From NCBI GenBank assembly GCA_004026145.2, contig CP034995.1:9114887-9178886 (forward strand): DNA of 64,000 nucleotides, given 5' to 3'. The stretch's first letter is position 1, and every line of letters starts with the position of its first letter. This DNA comes from Takifugu bimaculatus (taxonomy: Eukaryota; Chordata; Actinopteri; Tetraodontiformes; Tetraodontidae). The position numbers and the translations under genes were made by a program. The notes under the pieces are model-generated. The model was not told the origin of the DNA and made no database searches. It was given only the letters and a program-made list of their open reading frames with translations. Shown here piece by piece: positions 25,152 through 38,000 of the stretch.

Positions 25152-28100
25152 ATGCTCTTCCTAACCTGGAATAGATGCTGCGTTGTGATGTTTCTGGTTG
25201 CGATATTGAACATGGGGACATCCCAAGTCTCGGAGACGCGCCCAAAGGCGAACTCCATCAAGCCCGCTGGGCTGGAAGACGCGCCGACACCGGCCACGAA
25301 CCGCTCCACGACGGCCCACAGTAGGATCACCAAGAAATACAACATTCTTAAGCAGGTATTTTGATTTTTCATTGCGTTATTTCAAGAATTGTGCCAGATT
25401 TACGGGGACGCCTGGGATTTGGTAATTGCAATAAAGCCTCCTCAATATCAGTTCTTGGTCGTTTTGAATCGATTTAATCTTCAAAATAATTTAATGGCCC
25501 ATTGGCAAAAGTTTGAGTTTGGAACTTCTCAGGGACCGGACCCCTCATAAAGCCTAATTGGCTCGCAGACCTGACGCCACAGTCGGGCGCAGCTGACTTC
25601 CACAGTAAATCATTAATGTCAGAAATGTGAGAAAAAGTTAACACGTGGGGTTTTTCTGTCTGGGTCTCGGTGCCGTTAAAGTGGTCCAGACGCATGCTGG
25701 GATTATGAGATTCTGCGGGGCCTCAGAGGGACACACTAACCAACTTCTTATTGCCCACTCAAAGAGTTATCAGTGCCTGCTGCTCCAGCCGAGGGCCACG
25801 TTACTGTAGTCCGAGCCCGACCGGGCGGATCCAACAATATTAAAGACTTGACTCCGCCAACACAAAACAGGTTCTGAACATTATGAGCAGCGTGAAGAAT
25901 GGAAATGATAACTGCCTGATGTAGCTGTGAAATCTCTAATCACCAAATCTGACCTCCAGGCAAACATCTGATTCTGAGCTGCTGGTGCTTTTCGATTGTT
26001 TCTGAAAGATCCACATCCAATAAGATCATACATCAGCGACATCGCCATTATTTGTGGTTGATCCAGTAATAACGCAGGAGTGTTTAAGCTGCGGCTGAAG
26101 GCCGCACGCTCATCCAGTCCAGGCAGATGAAATGATGCAAAGGGCTCTTTCTCTCCTCGGTGAAGTGTGGCGATCCGACCTCAAGCAACTTTGCCAGACC
26201 TCAATTTAAAGGCCCGCTTGCCTCTGCGCCCCTACGATAATCTGCTGTGGTCTGAGAGAAGGAAAAGCAGGGAAAAGTGGCCAATGCAGACGGCTGTCGC
26301 TAAAGTAAAAATGTCAAGGTTTAGGGTCTAATGTGTCTCAGCGTTGACATGGGTTAGGCTTAGCGGGTTAGCATGCGTGGAAGAGCGGGCGGGTCCTTTT
26401 TCAGCAGATCTGCAGCCAAGGCAAGAATATATATTTGATGTCATGAGTGATTCTTTTAGTGAGTCATTTCCTGTATAAAGTTCTTCATGGTGGGACGCAC
26501 ACACGCAGACAGACACAAGCGTCCTCATACTTTTTCTCTCACATTTACATCCTGAGAAAACCTCAATATCCTACGCGTTGATTTATGGACGTGTTGTCAC
26601 GCTGCGGCTTAATTTGATCCAACTGATGTGGATCGGAGGGCTGACTGGCGGCCACGGCTGAGGGGTCGCGAGTGTGACAGGTATGTGAGAAATGCCGCTC
26701 GACCGCAACAGTGCGATACAGCAAATGTCATGAAGCAAGACAGAAACGATGTTTCATCGATCGCATCGGCCTGCCTGTAAAACTGACAGGATGCACGGCT
26801 GTTAGTCGCTGACAGCCGATGCTTGTGGGTGGCGTGTACGGCCCCTTGGCTGGGGGAACCAGCAGAAATGAATAGCACACGGAGGCGGCGCTCACCACTG
26901 TAACCTCTGATCCCACAAGGGAACCGACAGCGTGGCGGCACTCAGGCAGGTCGCGTCTGTTAAACATCAGCAGCCGGTCAGTCTGAGTTATGTTGTTGCT
27001 GAATTTAATTCAAGACAGAGATTGCTATAACAAGCAATCTGTGAGGGCTCGGACTATAAAAGCAGAACCAGGTCCATTTGCTCTCTGTCCCACCATCCCC
27101 CGTTTAAACTAAACAACTGTTTAGAGATCCTAATGAGCTGAGGGAGAGAGACATAGACAGGAAGAGAGAGAGAGAGAGGTGTGATTACTTGTTAGCGCTA
27201 AGCTCAATTTGAGCTACACTCTGCTGGACTTTCCACTCCGTAGGTCCCACGGGCCCAGTGAGGGCCCGACACTGGGGCCATTAGAGGCCTCTTGTGGAAA
27301 ACCACTTTCCTTAACTGTAATTGGACTTGTTAATGAAAGAGGCCTCCTCTCAGTCCACAGGGTCACACCTTTAAACTCAGCAAAAAAGCCTCCCTCCTGG
27401 TCCCACGGACCTTGAACGGACGAGCCCGAGATCAACTCAGAGTGTGTTCTTAAGGAACGTCTCCTTTTTAGAGCCTTGGGACGCCAGCGAATGGGTCGTG
27501 GCCATAACGCGCGCGTGTTTAGAGCGATGAAAGACGCCATTATCTGACGAGACGACACGCTTTTCAAGAGTGCTTATGTGCAGCCGTCCCCATGTCATCC
27601 GATAGTGTCTGTCTGCGCTCACACGGCGCACAAACTGTTTATTCAGCGACATCGTTTATTTGACTCGGAAAGGCCCCCACTCATTAGCACAATTCCCAGC
27701 TGCGGGTTTACATACCTGATCTCTGCCGCTTGAGTGCAATCATGAGCCTGTGTGTGAATGACTAAATAACTACTCTCTATATGTTTAGTCACAGCTGCAA
27801 TCCTTTATACCAAAAGTGTAAAGGAGAGGGTTCAAAGAAGATGACGATGTCTCCCTACAATCCCAAATCTCTTTCACAGAATAACCACACTTCCCGAACA
27901 CCTTTAATGTTGGAAACTCGTATTTTAGTTGTGTAGTTGGTTGATTGTTCGAGCCAAATCTTACTGTGAAGCGTTTCTAATTGGGCGGTTTATTTTATAA
28001 CGGTGCCCAGAGATCGTCCCCCCACGTTGAAACCCAGCGTTTTTTTGTGGCGACTGTCGACCACCACCAACTGTCCTAAATCGCCTCCCAGAATAAAGCC

Positions 28101-31100
28101 CTTCACTTGGTCTCACCATTCTTGTTGGTGGCCTCTTATGTGTGAGGCTGCACCCTAAGAAGGGAGGTAAAGCTCCAGAAGAAGATGAGGGGCAAAGAGA
28201 AGCTGGAGGGGCTAAAACAACAATAGTTCCCACAGAAAGAGTGGAAGTCCCATTGATATCAGGACCTTAACTCCTCATGCACGTGCAAAAGGTCTTGTTT
28301 TGATGCGTTGCTAGGCGCTTCCATCGAGTTATATCAGCCCTCTGGAATGACTTCGAAGGTAAATAAGGGACCAGAAGACCAAGAAGGAGGGTTCAAAGCC
28401 CTGCATGTCCTGCTGTAAAACTGCAGATTGTTGTTCCCGCACACTTGAGCTTCCTTTTCAAAGCCCCAGCGCTTTACCAGCACGAGCGCAGCACGAGACA
28501 GGGCCAGGGGGCTTTGCTGATGGCTCTGTCTGTCTCTTCCTTTATCGTCTCACCAGCATACCAAGAGAGGTCGCAGAGTACACAATTTGCAGCCCACTTC
28601 CAGAGCAGGATCCCAAGCCCTGCTTTTATGTATGAAGGCCATCTAGGGAAAAATAAGGGGAGCGGGAGTTCAAAAAACAAATAAATGCATCAAGTGAAGC
28701 GTCATGCCTCAGAAGTTTCAATAGAGGCGTTTTAAAACATTACAAGATAAGCCGAGATGTCAGCCGTGATTTCTTGGTCAACCTTATATCATTAGGTTTC
28801 AAAGGGCTGCCTCGGCGCGTCAGCCAGCCGTGATGGAAAAGGAGATCCCCGTTCTTCTACTCCTCCACACTCCCTCCCTTCCAAATGCCTGATCCAAGCC
28901 TGCTGGCCAGAAGGACAGATAGAAATCGGAGCAGGTAGTGTGAAGCAACGCTGCACGTGGCTCAGCTCATTTGTCTTCATATTTAGCTCACACCACATTT
29001 TTCTTGTCAGGGTTGCACTTTCTTGAGTTTCTCCTCAGACCACATTTCCAGCTTTACCCCCCCCCCCCCCCCCCCACCTCAGATGTCAATAATTTATGGA
29101 CCCCGAGCATGCATTTGATACAACAAAGGACATTTCATCCTCACCTTTTGAAATAGGAGCAGGTGAAAAGTCTTGATTTGATTATCATGGTAGTAAACTC
29201 AGAGTATGAGATGTGGGGAAAATGGCTTCAGTCCCACCTTTAGTGGAGACTCACGTCCAGCCAGGTAGCGAATGGTTTAGCTCAGATTTAAAAGCTACCA
29301 TGAAATTTCAGTTGAAAGATCTTAAACTCAACACATTAAAATTACAGAGGGAAATGGTTTTAAAGACTCTCAAACCAGATGGAAAACCCGTCTCCTTGAT
29401 TAGATTACTACCTTACAGTGCATCGGGGAGCGATAGAACACTGGCATTTAAAAAAAAAACATAAACAGACTTCCAGCTGGTTTGGGTGTGTATTCTAATA
29501 TTTTGCTCAAAATGGATTTGTATCGTTATTGTCAGTTGAGTGGAGCAACTGGGTTTTTTGGGAAAAACAAGGCTTTGAAACTTTTAATAAAGATCGAAAA
29601 TATTGCCTCTGATTTCATCGGGGCTTGTAAATTCAGCTAAGTAGATTTTGGCGTTTGATGAGGTTATAGAGGTTATAAAGGTTATAGGTTATAGCGAAGG
29701 AATGCTCTTATCATGAGATTGCCATGAAGGGTTTTGTTTGAGGTAAAAACATAGATTGTTTAAACTGAAATGGGTGCTGACAGCAGAAATGTTGAACTGT
29801 AATGAACACAATCATGACATCCTTGGTTCCGCTCTCAGATTTTAGAAAGTGTCTTCCAACGCCACAAAATGCGGATTCGAACACTGTGACGATCTGACAG
29901 TAAAGGTGTAAAACATCTATATTCCCTCAGGTTTTACAGCCTCTTTTTTGTTGCTGGGGATCCACAAATTAATTACCAGGCTTCCAGAAAGTCGTCCGAA
30001 CGCTCAGGACTCATATTCTGGCTGTTTTTTTCTTTGTTACGTTGCATTCATGTGTTTCCAACCTGACAGACTCGGCATGGCCTCCGTCCATGTGTGTGTT
30101 GGTGTGTTCATGTTTGCCTGTTTTTTGAGCCTCCCATCTCCGTGCTCCATCGAGATTGCTTTTATTTCGTCTAAGGATCTCCCTCTTTCTGAGCCCTTCC
30201 TTCCCGTGTTTGTTGTTCCGTGGCTGTTCAGTGGTAAGCCACGCTGGATTAGCTCTGTCAGTTAGCTCTACCAGCTAAATGGACCGGCGGTGCCGCTGGC
30301 GGTGGCGGCGGCGTGCCAGCCAAACATCTTATTCATTCATTCCGCACTGGACATAATTTACACAGTCAAAATCTGTTTGCTGCTAATATTCATATGTGTG
30401 AATATGTTTGGTGTTTGAACCATTTATGGGTTTTTTTCAAAAAATCTTTCTATGAATTTGTCAAATCAACACTGTGTATCATATTAATAATTTCTTTCCG
30501 TCCACGCGTTGTTGGAGAGTCCAAAAGGCGAAACAGCGAAGCATAAATAGGCCGAGGACTCACAACACCGTCCTTGCAGGAGCCTCCTGATGGTGGAGGA
30601 AACTGCCTCTCACAGCATTCTGGGAAATGTCACCTGGCTGTGAGCACTAGAGCTGCCAGCTTTAACCACTTGATGAAGGAGAACGAGCCCCATACAGATT
30701 TAAATAAATCTAAACTCACTTGTTTTTGGTCTTCAGCTGCACAGTTGACAGTGACAAGGATCTGGGATTTTAAAGTTTTTTTAAGCGCATTTTTTAGTAT
30801 ATACTGAGCATCTGCTTGGAAAATTCAAATATGTGCAACATTTGGAGAAAGGCTTGCCTTTAATTTTCCAGCATCAGATGAGGGCCTGAGTCCTGAATAA
30901 TAATGTTTCCGTTCCGCTCTGTTTTCCTCTGCTTATCCGGGTCTGGGTCACGGGGGCAGCTCAGTCTGCTCCACAGGAACACACAGGAATTCCTGGGCTA
31001 GGAAGCAAGGTGTCGTCTCTCTGGGCTGTCCCGGGATCTCACCCCCACCTGCATGTGCCAGGAGTCATTCTAACCAAACTGAGCAAATCAAAATGTCACT

Positions 31101-33655
31101 GTCACCGGATAGTCTCAACCTTGTTTTAGGAGTTCTTTTGTTATTTGACACAAAAGATGGCACATTTTTCTCCAGTGTGACAGGAACTGCACATGTAATA
31201 ACTGCCTATCAAGTTAGCGGTTCCAGTAGAGCATCCTGCCGATGGGCTTGTTATGGAAAGCTTAATTATAGTTTTTCTGCTGTGGACATGACATGTGGAG
31301 GTTCTGCTCCGTAGAGTCGTGGTTTTCTTAAGTGTGGTCAGTTCTACTTTAGCCGCCACGTACTTTAAATGTCCTCTATGTGTTTTGCAGAACAACTGTT
31401 TTATGACCTTTCACTTTAAAAAACGATGCAAAATTGTCCATAACTGAGCATAATTATCTACAGTAATGAGCCCTCAATTATGTCTGTGTGCTCATAAAGC
31501 CTTTGTGAAATAGTGTGGTGGAAATGTTAATAGCTGTTTTGTCTGGAAACCCTACAGAAAAAAAGACAACTCTGAAAGAAATTTGGATCTGTAGAACACG
31601 GTGTCCACTTAAATGAGGTGCAGAGGGACTATAATCTCCTCCAAACAACCAAGCAAATACTTTCTCCCTAGCGTGACATAAGCGTGCAAAGATTTGACTT
31701 GACTTGATTACACGTTATTGAATTTAGTCTAAAACATTAAAATCAGACTGCACCCATAAAACCTTACAGCGCGATGACACCTTTATTTCTCAAAACCCCA
31801 GATTTAATAAGTACATAAATACAAGTACGGTAGAGCAGCGTAATATTCAATCTTCTTGGACTGATTGACTTAAACTCTAATAAAACACAAACCAATGCAA
31901 GGGTTGGTCTAAAATCGGGTGTCTCTACCAGCTCAGGCCGGGTTCGGTTCTGGTTTCGGTTCTCTTCAGCCTGAACACAATAATGCTTTCATTCGGATCA
32001 TTAACTCCTCCAGGTTTCATTTGTGACCCGGTGCAACTGTGGTGCAGGCGGGGCAATTAGAGGGGCTGCACTTACGTCTTTAAGTCTGGGTAATCAGAGC
32101 TCTGCTGGGTTGCGGCCAAAAGAAATCCACTCTGTTGGTCCTCCGCTGACAGCTTGACTGGGAGTCCTGTGGGCGCAGCTGAAGCCCCAATGTGGGAGAT
32201 GCATCAGGTCCCGAGTTATGAATTTATTCGTAACAAAGATCTGGTCTTTGCCAGGTGTATCCATGCAGCAGCGATAAGGAGTGCAGCCTGGGGAGCTACT
32301 GCCACAGCCCTCACCACGCTCCCTCTCGCTGCCTCAACTGCCGGCGGAGGAAGAAGCGCTGCAATCGGGATGCGATGTGTTGCCCCGGCAACCGCTGCAG
32401 CAACTGTAAGTATGATGGGTTGCCCTTCCCCACCCAGATCTCCTGCCAGGGATTCCACCCGTTGGTCTCCCTTAATCAATAAATGGCCGCAATGATGTTT
32501 TCAACCCAGATCAGTCTTCAGAGTCAGGAGCCTAATTTAATGACTAAAAAACACAAATTACTGTCAAATCGTTGTGATTAAAGTAACCATTTTAACCACG
32601 AGGTTGAGCAATGTTTAGCAGTGTTGCTTTTGTTTTCCACTCAAGCTTCCTTTTTTCTCCCTGTTTCTGGCAGACATTTGCGTCCCTATTTCAGAGAGCG
32701 TGCTCTCGCCTCACATCTCACCTTTGGACGAGCACAACAAACACCCCACCAGGGAGCACAGCTGGAGGAAGAGTGGGAAGATGCACGCCAAGCACCCTCT
32801 TAAAAGTGAGATTTATTCTTCTGTCGTTAATGGAAGAAAGACACTCGCAATCTGGGGGTCAACAGAGTTCACGGGCACAGCTATATGGTAGCTAACACCT
32901 GTTTTAGCCCTTGCTCAGTGTCACCTTATTCATCTTATCTTACAAAAAATTACTGTTCACCACATATGTAACCTCAAAACAGCAGGCTGCCACCCTAAAA
33001 TCACTGTCTCCCCCCAAAAAACCCCAACTTTAGTTTGATTTAAATTGAAGTAGCTTGTTCTCGGTAGAATACTCGATCAGCATGCGGTTCGTGTCCACTG
33101 ATTGCTCCGTGTTTGTCTAACACGGCCCGGCCATAACGCGAAAGGAAGTGAATTACGAAGAAAGAAACTCAGCCCGACGGAAAACTCAACAGCTTAATGA
33201 ACAATAATGATACATTTCCTTTGTTTTATTTAACCGTGACGTCAAAATGCTGAAAGATTTTATTTCCAGGAAGGTCTTTTTATGTCTCTGGTGAGAGCCC
33301 GTCTTTTTTTAAATGGCCATCCATCGTGTTTTTTACATTGTTTGGAGATGCACTGTCTGCTGGTTCACCACTAATTGCCACTTCTCCTTGACTTCCTCTA
33401 CCAGGGCACGAGGGCGACGCTTGTCTGCGCTCATCTGATTGTTTGGAGGGTTACTGCTGTGCCCGCCACTTCTGGACCAAAATCTGCAAACCGGTGCTGA
33501 GGCAGGGCGAGGTGTGCACCAAGCAGCGGAAGAAAGGCGCCCACGGCTTAGAAATCTTCCAGCGCTGCGACTGCGCCAAAGGCCTTTCCTGCAAGGTGTG
33601 GAAAGACGCAACCTCCTCGACCAAGTCCAGGCTGCACATGTGTCAGAAGATCTGA
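25152..33655 (+). CDS. dkk2: dkk2, Dickkopf-related protein 2 (complete, 4 coding exons)
   Basis: A secreted modulator of Wnt/beta-catenin signalling that binds LRP5/6 and Kremen. Coding exons are 25152-25355, 32255-32405, 32674-32805 and 33405-33655 (TGA 33653-33655), 738 bases encoding 245 residues; human DKK2 is 259. The first ATG has A at -3 and opens a hydrophobic signal peptide (about residues 1-24). An NSI motif (34-36) matches the N-terminal NXI motif that DKK1 uses to bind LRP6. The first cysteine-rich domain has ten cysteines (72, 78, 84, 94, 97, 104, 110, 111, 116, 121). The second, colipase-like LRP-binding domain has ten more (169, 175, 180, 181, 190, 200, 217, 219, 225, 242), with [12 protein letters not shown] intact. 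The segment before the first cysteine domain is shorter than in human. The frame is unbroken and all introns are GT-AG. Confidence 0.96.
29057..29075 (+). repeat. Poly-C tract, 19 bases
   Basis: An uninterrupted run of 19 C within dkk2 intron 1. Confidence 0.95.
29658..29695 (+). repeat. AGGTTATA tandem repeat, about 4 units
   Basis: Four copies of the core ggttata with spacers of 0-3 bases, in dkk2 intron 1. Nothing else recognisable lies around it. Confidence 0.8.
30915..31070 (+). mobile_element. Degenerate copy of a widespread teleost interspersed repeat
   Basis: The core tgcttatccgggtctgggtc, followed by acgggggcag, resembles the CGCTTATCCGGG...GGGTCGCGGGGGCAG sequence scattered through many fish genomes, with a weaker match continuing through the tcccgggatctcaccc part. 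I know the sequence type but not its class with certainty. The copy is old, truncated and without an ORF. Confidence 0.55.
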
Positions 33656-35090
33656 AGCGGGGGCTGCTGGCTGTCTGCGTAGGGGCCTCCGTCTCCGTGT
33701 GTCGGGGAACGTTAAAAGGATTGTTGCTGCATTGAAAGGCGTGAAAGGCTGAGACTCACCATTGACAGAACAGACTGTGTGGCTACAAAAGGCTCAACAT
33801 TGAGCACAAACCGAGCGGGTGGGATTGCTGTAACGCGTCTGCTGTGAGTGGTCCTCCCCTGCACCCACATGCACCCTCCCTCGCAAGCACACATGCACCT
33901 CGCGGATCCGCCAAATCAGTGAGGTCATGTTGCGCTGTAGTCCGCAAATACAGAAAACCCAACCTTCTCTTTATTTTTCAGGGAGCAAGAAAGTTAGCTA
34001 GAAGTTCCCTTGATAGGTGTAAGCCAAGATTATTTAAGACAAGCCATATGATATTTTAGTTTAGGTATTCTTGTGTCAGGGCTGGATCTGAATTTTCAGT
34101 CACTGTGGCTCCCTCATCTCTCCTGTTTGAAAGTCAGACATGTGCGACCAGTAGGCACAGACCAAATACCAGTTTATTTGGGGAACCAAGTGCATACACT
34201 GTTTACTCCAGAGCCGAACTCGCGTTACTGTGACAACATCACGGGACCTGAACGCAGCACGCAACGCTCTAAAACCAAAGAATGCGAGCACATCGACATC
34301 AGGGCGATGAGTTCCATCTGCAGCCGGCGAGGAGATGGCGTCTCCGCGGCCGTCTGCGGAGGACTCGTCCGATCTGTCGGGCACGGCTGGAGGCTGCTGC
34401 GGTGCAACTGTGAGGGCAAGAACAGTTGCGCCGAGGGAGTCTTCTGTTGCGGCAGAATCCAGCGGAAGTGCAATGTTTTTCTGTTTACAATGATCGGTGA
34501 CAAGAGGAGGCTAATTAGTTACAAGAATGCTCCAAAACCTGATGTTTCTGTCAACACTTCCTGTTTTTCCATATGCAAACACTTGTTACCCACATAGTCA
34601 GTATAATACATGTTTATTTTGCTTTAAGAGCATCCACTACACATATTTTGTAACCATTTAAAACTATCGATAAGCTCTTATATTGTAAATAGTTCTAAAA
34701 ACAAATGGAAATGTATTTAAGAATCAATGTATATCATGTACAGACAATACAAATATGAATGTTAAACACTTGTCATCTTGGCAAGAAGTGTAATGAGGGA
34801 CGAAACAGGATGAGCACAGCTGGAGAGTTTAAATCAGTGTAGCTGGAATGATGCATTTATATGTATAGGTAAAATAAAAGTAACGACACTAGATAGTTTT
34901 GGTTGATTTTAGAGAGGGAAAGCATTAAAAGGAGAGAGACCAGCCTCTTCATGACCAGTATAGTTTGTGTAAATGGTGTGTATATGAAAGTTATGTGCTA
35001 CTAAATATTGTTAGTGTTGTAATACTTTTCCTTTTGTCCTTTACTTTGTATTTACAATGATCATTGAATAAAAGAATGTATTTTGTACCA
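33656..35090 (+). other. dkk2: dkk2 3' UTR
   Basis: Mostly AT-rich sequence from the stop codon to just past AATAAA at 35067-35072, about 1.4 kb. A GC-rich island at about 34290-34475 interrupts it and carries a cysteine-containing open frame (see findings). The 3' end is inferred from the hexamer. Confidence 0.65.
35067..35072 (+). terminator. Polyadenylation signal AATAAA of dkk2
   Basis: A canonical hexamer in cattgaataaaagaatg, the last strong one in the AT-rich 3' UTR, followed by tgtattttgtacc and a G/T-rich stretch. Confidence 0.6.
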
Positions 35091-38000
35091 GGAGAGTGGG
35101 TTTTGACTTGCAGTCATGAGTTTTAGGAAGAAGAGAAATCCTTTATTGGTCCCCAGAGACACGTATCAGAAATACCCCCAAAAGGAGAAATCCCTCACGG
35201 GGCAGTTATTTGTTGAAACAAAGTGCATTTTTAAATTTCGGGCTATGGGTCACAGGCATGACGTGAAACCACTGGCAAGGAGGCGTATTTATATGATTGC
35301 ACACATGCACACAACACAAACAGGAGCCAGTGAGTGAAGGATACCATTGGCTCAATGAAATAAAACCCCAACAGGCCAAATAAACAACCAGGAAAGAAAA
35401 GGAGTAAAAACTAAGAAAATAAACATTATTAAATCCCACGTTTGAAGGAGCGAGTGACCTCAGAATGAAGACGCGCATGTGCACTTCTCATACAAAAACC
35501 AGGAAAAACCTTTCAGCGTTTGGTGTAATGCAAAAGAGCATTAAATAACTCGTCACAACCTTTAAATTCAATTACTTTCTCCATCAAGATGAAATTAAAT
35601 GGTTTTTATTTGAAAGAAAAGAAAAGCTGCAGTACTTCCTGAAGCTGGTCAGTGGTCACCAGAACTTCAGAACAACTGTGTGAAATTTTCTTCATGACAA
35701 ATTAGACTTCATAGGAGCCATAGAGTGATGCCTTGCAGATGTGAGCTATGGACAGTGAGCTCTGGAATGCTCCATTTATAGCACCATTGTGCAACCTATC
35801 TCTGCTTCGGTAGATCGTTTTATTGCACATTGTAAAAGAAATGAGAGGTCTCCGTTGCATCACCGAGCTCGGTTAGCATCGCCGCCACTTCAGGCAGTGT
35901 TGGATGGGCTGAGAGCTCCTCCAGGAGCCGCGTGTGTAGACAAAAACTCGCCAGCTTTAAAACACTACAGTTTAATTTCAATACGCGCCGTTAAGGCAGG
36001 TCCCATTATGGTTTTCCGTACCGACCGAAAAATGCATCAGATGTCAGCAAAATTGTGGTGGGGCTGTCGTTGAATGTCTATTTCTGTTCAAAGTAACATC
36101 CTACGTGTCGGCCAGGGGGGAATTGGTCTTTGATGTATCAGGCCAACCTTTCATGTTTCGAGTGGAAACAAAAGAAAAATCAAATAAAAGCCGTTGAAAA
36201 GCTCTCTGCAGCAATGCAGCGCTGGGCCTTTGAGGGCTTTGTTCAGGTTGCCTTAAATGCACCAGATGTTGAGATTATGCGGATACTGGTGACTTTGATC
36301 CACGGCAATGTTGTCTGAGATTTACAGTATTGTGCAGTAGATTTTCCAACCGCACTGTCGGTATACATTCACGGTATATTTCTGTTTAGGTCTGGTTGGG
36401 GTTGTAATCCCAAAGCCTGGTGCTCCTCAGTGTCTGCAGCTACCATCAAATATTTGCTTTACGTGTAATATTCTATAGCTTTGAAATAGTTGCTGGGGCT
36501 GTTTTGTTTTGTCTGCGCAAGCTCGCCATAAATTATTAAATAATACATATTTTCCTGCACAGATGAAACTAGGGGGATGTCTGGGAGTTCCATCTCAAGT
36601 CAATGTGTTCAACAGATGTTCAGTATTTCTTTTCTTTTCCTTTTAAATAAAGTGCAGACTTCTAAAGGTATAGCCATCGAGCCACGGTTCTCCTCCTTTA
36701 TCCCCCCATATTAACATCAGAAGACGCTTCCCGATGCAGGTAGGGAGACGTTTTCCACATCGTCCGTGGATTACGCGAAATTCTATCTTTTCTAGTTTCA
36801 GACGAGAAATTGTCGCATCTTCTGAGCGGAAAGACGCATTTAACGCTGGCTGTCGTTTATGGTCCCACGGGTGTCCACACATGTGCTTTTGATTCCAAGT
36901 AATGACTCTACCCTACCTTTGTTTGGATAAGGTTTCTATTCGCTGAAATATTGGATGCCTATTTTATCTCCGCAGACGCTGGAAAAGGTACATTTTGAGG
37001 CGTCAGGTCTCGGTGGAAAGAGGAGGTAGACGAGACAGGCGCTGCTTTTCTGCAGCTCCAGGCCACCCACGGGCTCTGGAGTCTCCACCAAAAAAAGAAA
37101 TGCTAATGAGAGAGTGACTGTCGCTGGCTCTGCACTTTCCAGCGCGTCAGCAAAATACACAAATGAAGACGTTCACACAGACAGGTTTGACTGCCCGTGA
37201 AGTTAGCCAGCTACAAAAATATGCCCATGATTCAGTGGAAGGCTTTGATTTGATGCCCACGCTGGCGAACGGCGGATCGTAAATGGGACTCGGCTTCGCA
37301 TGGCTCGTATCATTCACGCAGAGGCCGAGAGGGAAAGTTCTCTCAAGCAAAAAAAGAGGCTTCATGACTCCATCACGTGTACTCCTGCGTCTCGGGGTGC
37401 AACTCAAACATGATGTAACAGTGATCTAAATGCCAGGGGGCATCCATTTTGCTGCAATCATTGGACAAATGTGGCTTTTATTTGTCTCTTGCTTTTATCT
37501 ACATTCACCAAGCGCGCATTCTCATCTAAACAAAGCCATACTTCCATAACCCCCTACAACATGAGGGGGGAATTCACGTTGGCCACAGGAAACGTTTGGT
37601 GGATGGCCTGGTGACATTTAACCAAAAAAGTCAGGATTTGTTGGGAACCTTTACCCATGAGGGACCCAGAATCATCATCCTCATATTCTTTCACAGGAAG
37701 TGGTAAACTCCATTAAAACACCGCCCATTCCACAAACAGATTTGAGAAGCACAAAAGGGAGGGATTTGTCGATCTAACGCTTACATGTCACGTTGGTGGG
37801 GAGAATCAACGTCTTCTCTGTTCAGGAGAGAAATATGAAACAGAAAGTTACTGTTTTGTCTTTCAAGTTGCAGCCCTGCAGCATCAATACAAACACATGT
37901 AAAATGTCCTTGACTTTGCACAAATCACACACAAGAACAATGTTCCTCTCTTTTTAAGAGCTGCATCCGCCTCTGGGGGTCCCTCCAGAATCAAGGAGAG

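Larger units (their letters stand above)
25356..32254 (+). other. dkk2: dkk2 intron 1 (6.9 kb)
   Basis: By far the largest intron in the window. I see no nested gene. It holds a degenerate interspersed repeat (about 30915-31070), a poly-C run (29057-29075), a short tandem repeat (29658-29695) and GC-richer patches around 26590-26960 and 27420-27650 that could be regulatory. The donor is AAGCAG/GTATTT and the acceptor is TTTGCCAG/GTG. Confidence 0.8.

Noticed and set aside
19300..31940. Recurring ctctaccagct motifs (near 19310, 30265, 31925) that look like the reverse complement of a tRNA A box
   Set aside because: No B box, cloverleaf or terminator could be placed near any of them, so no tRNA or SINE head is claimed.
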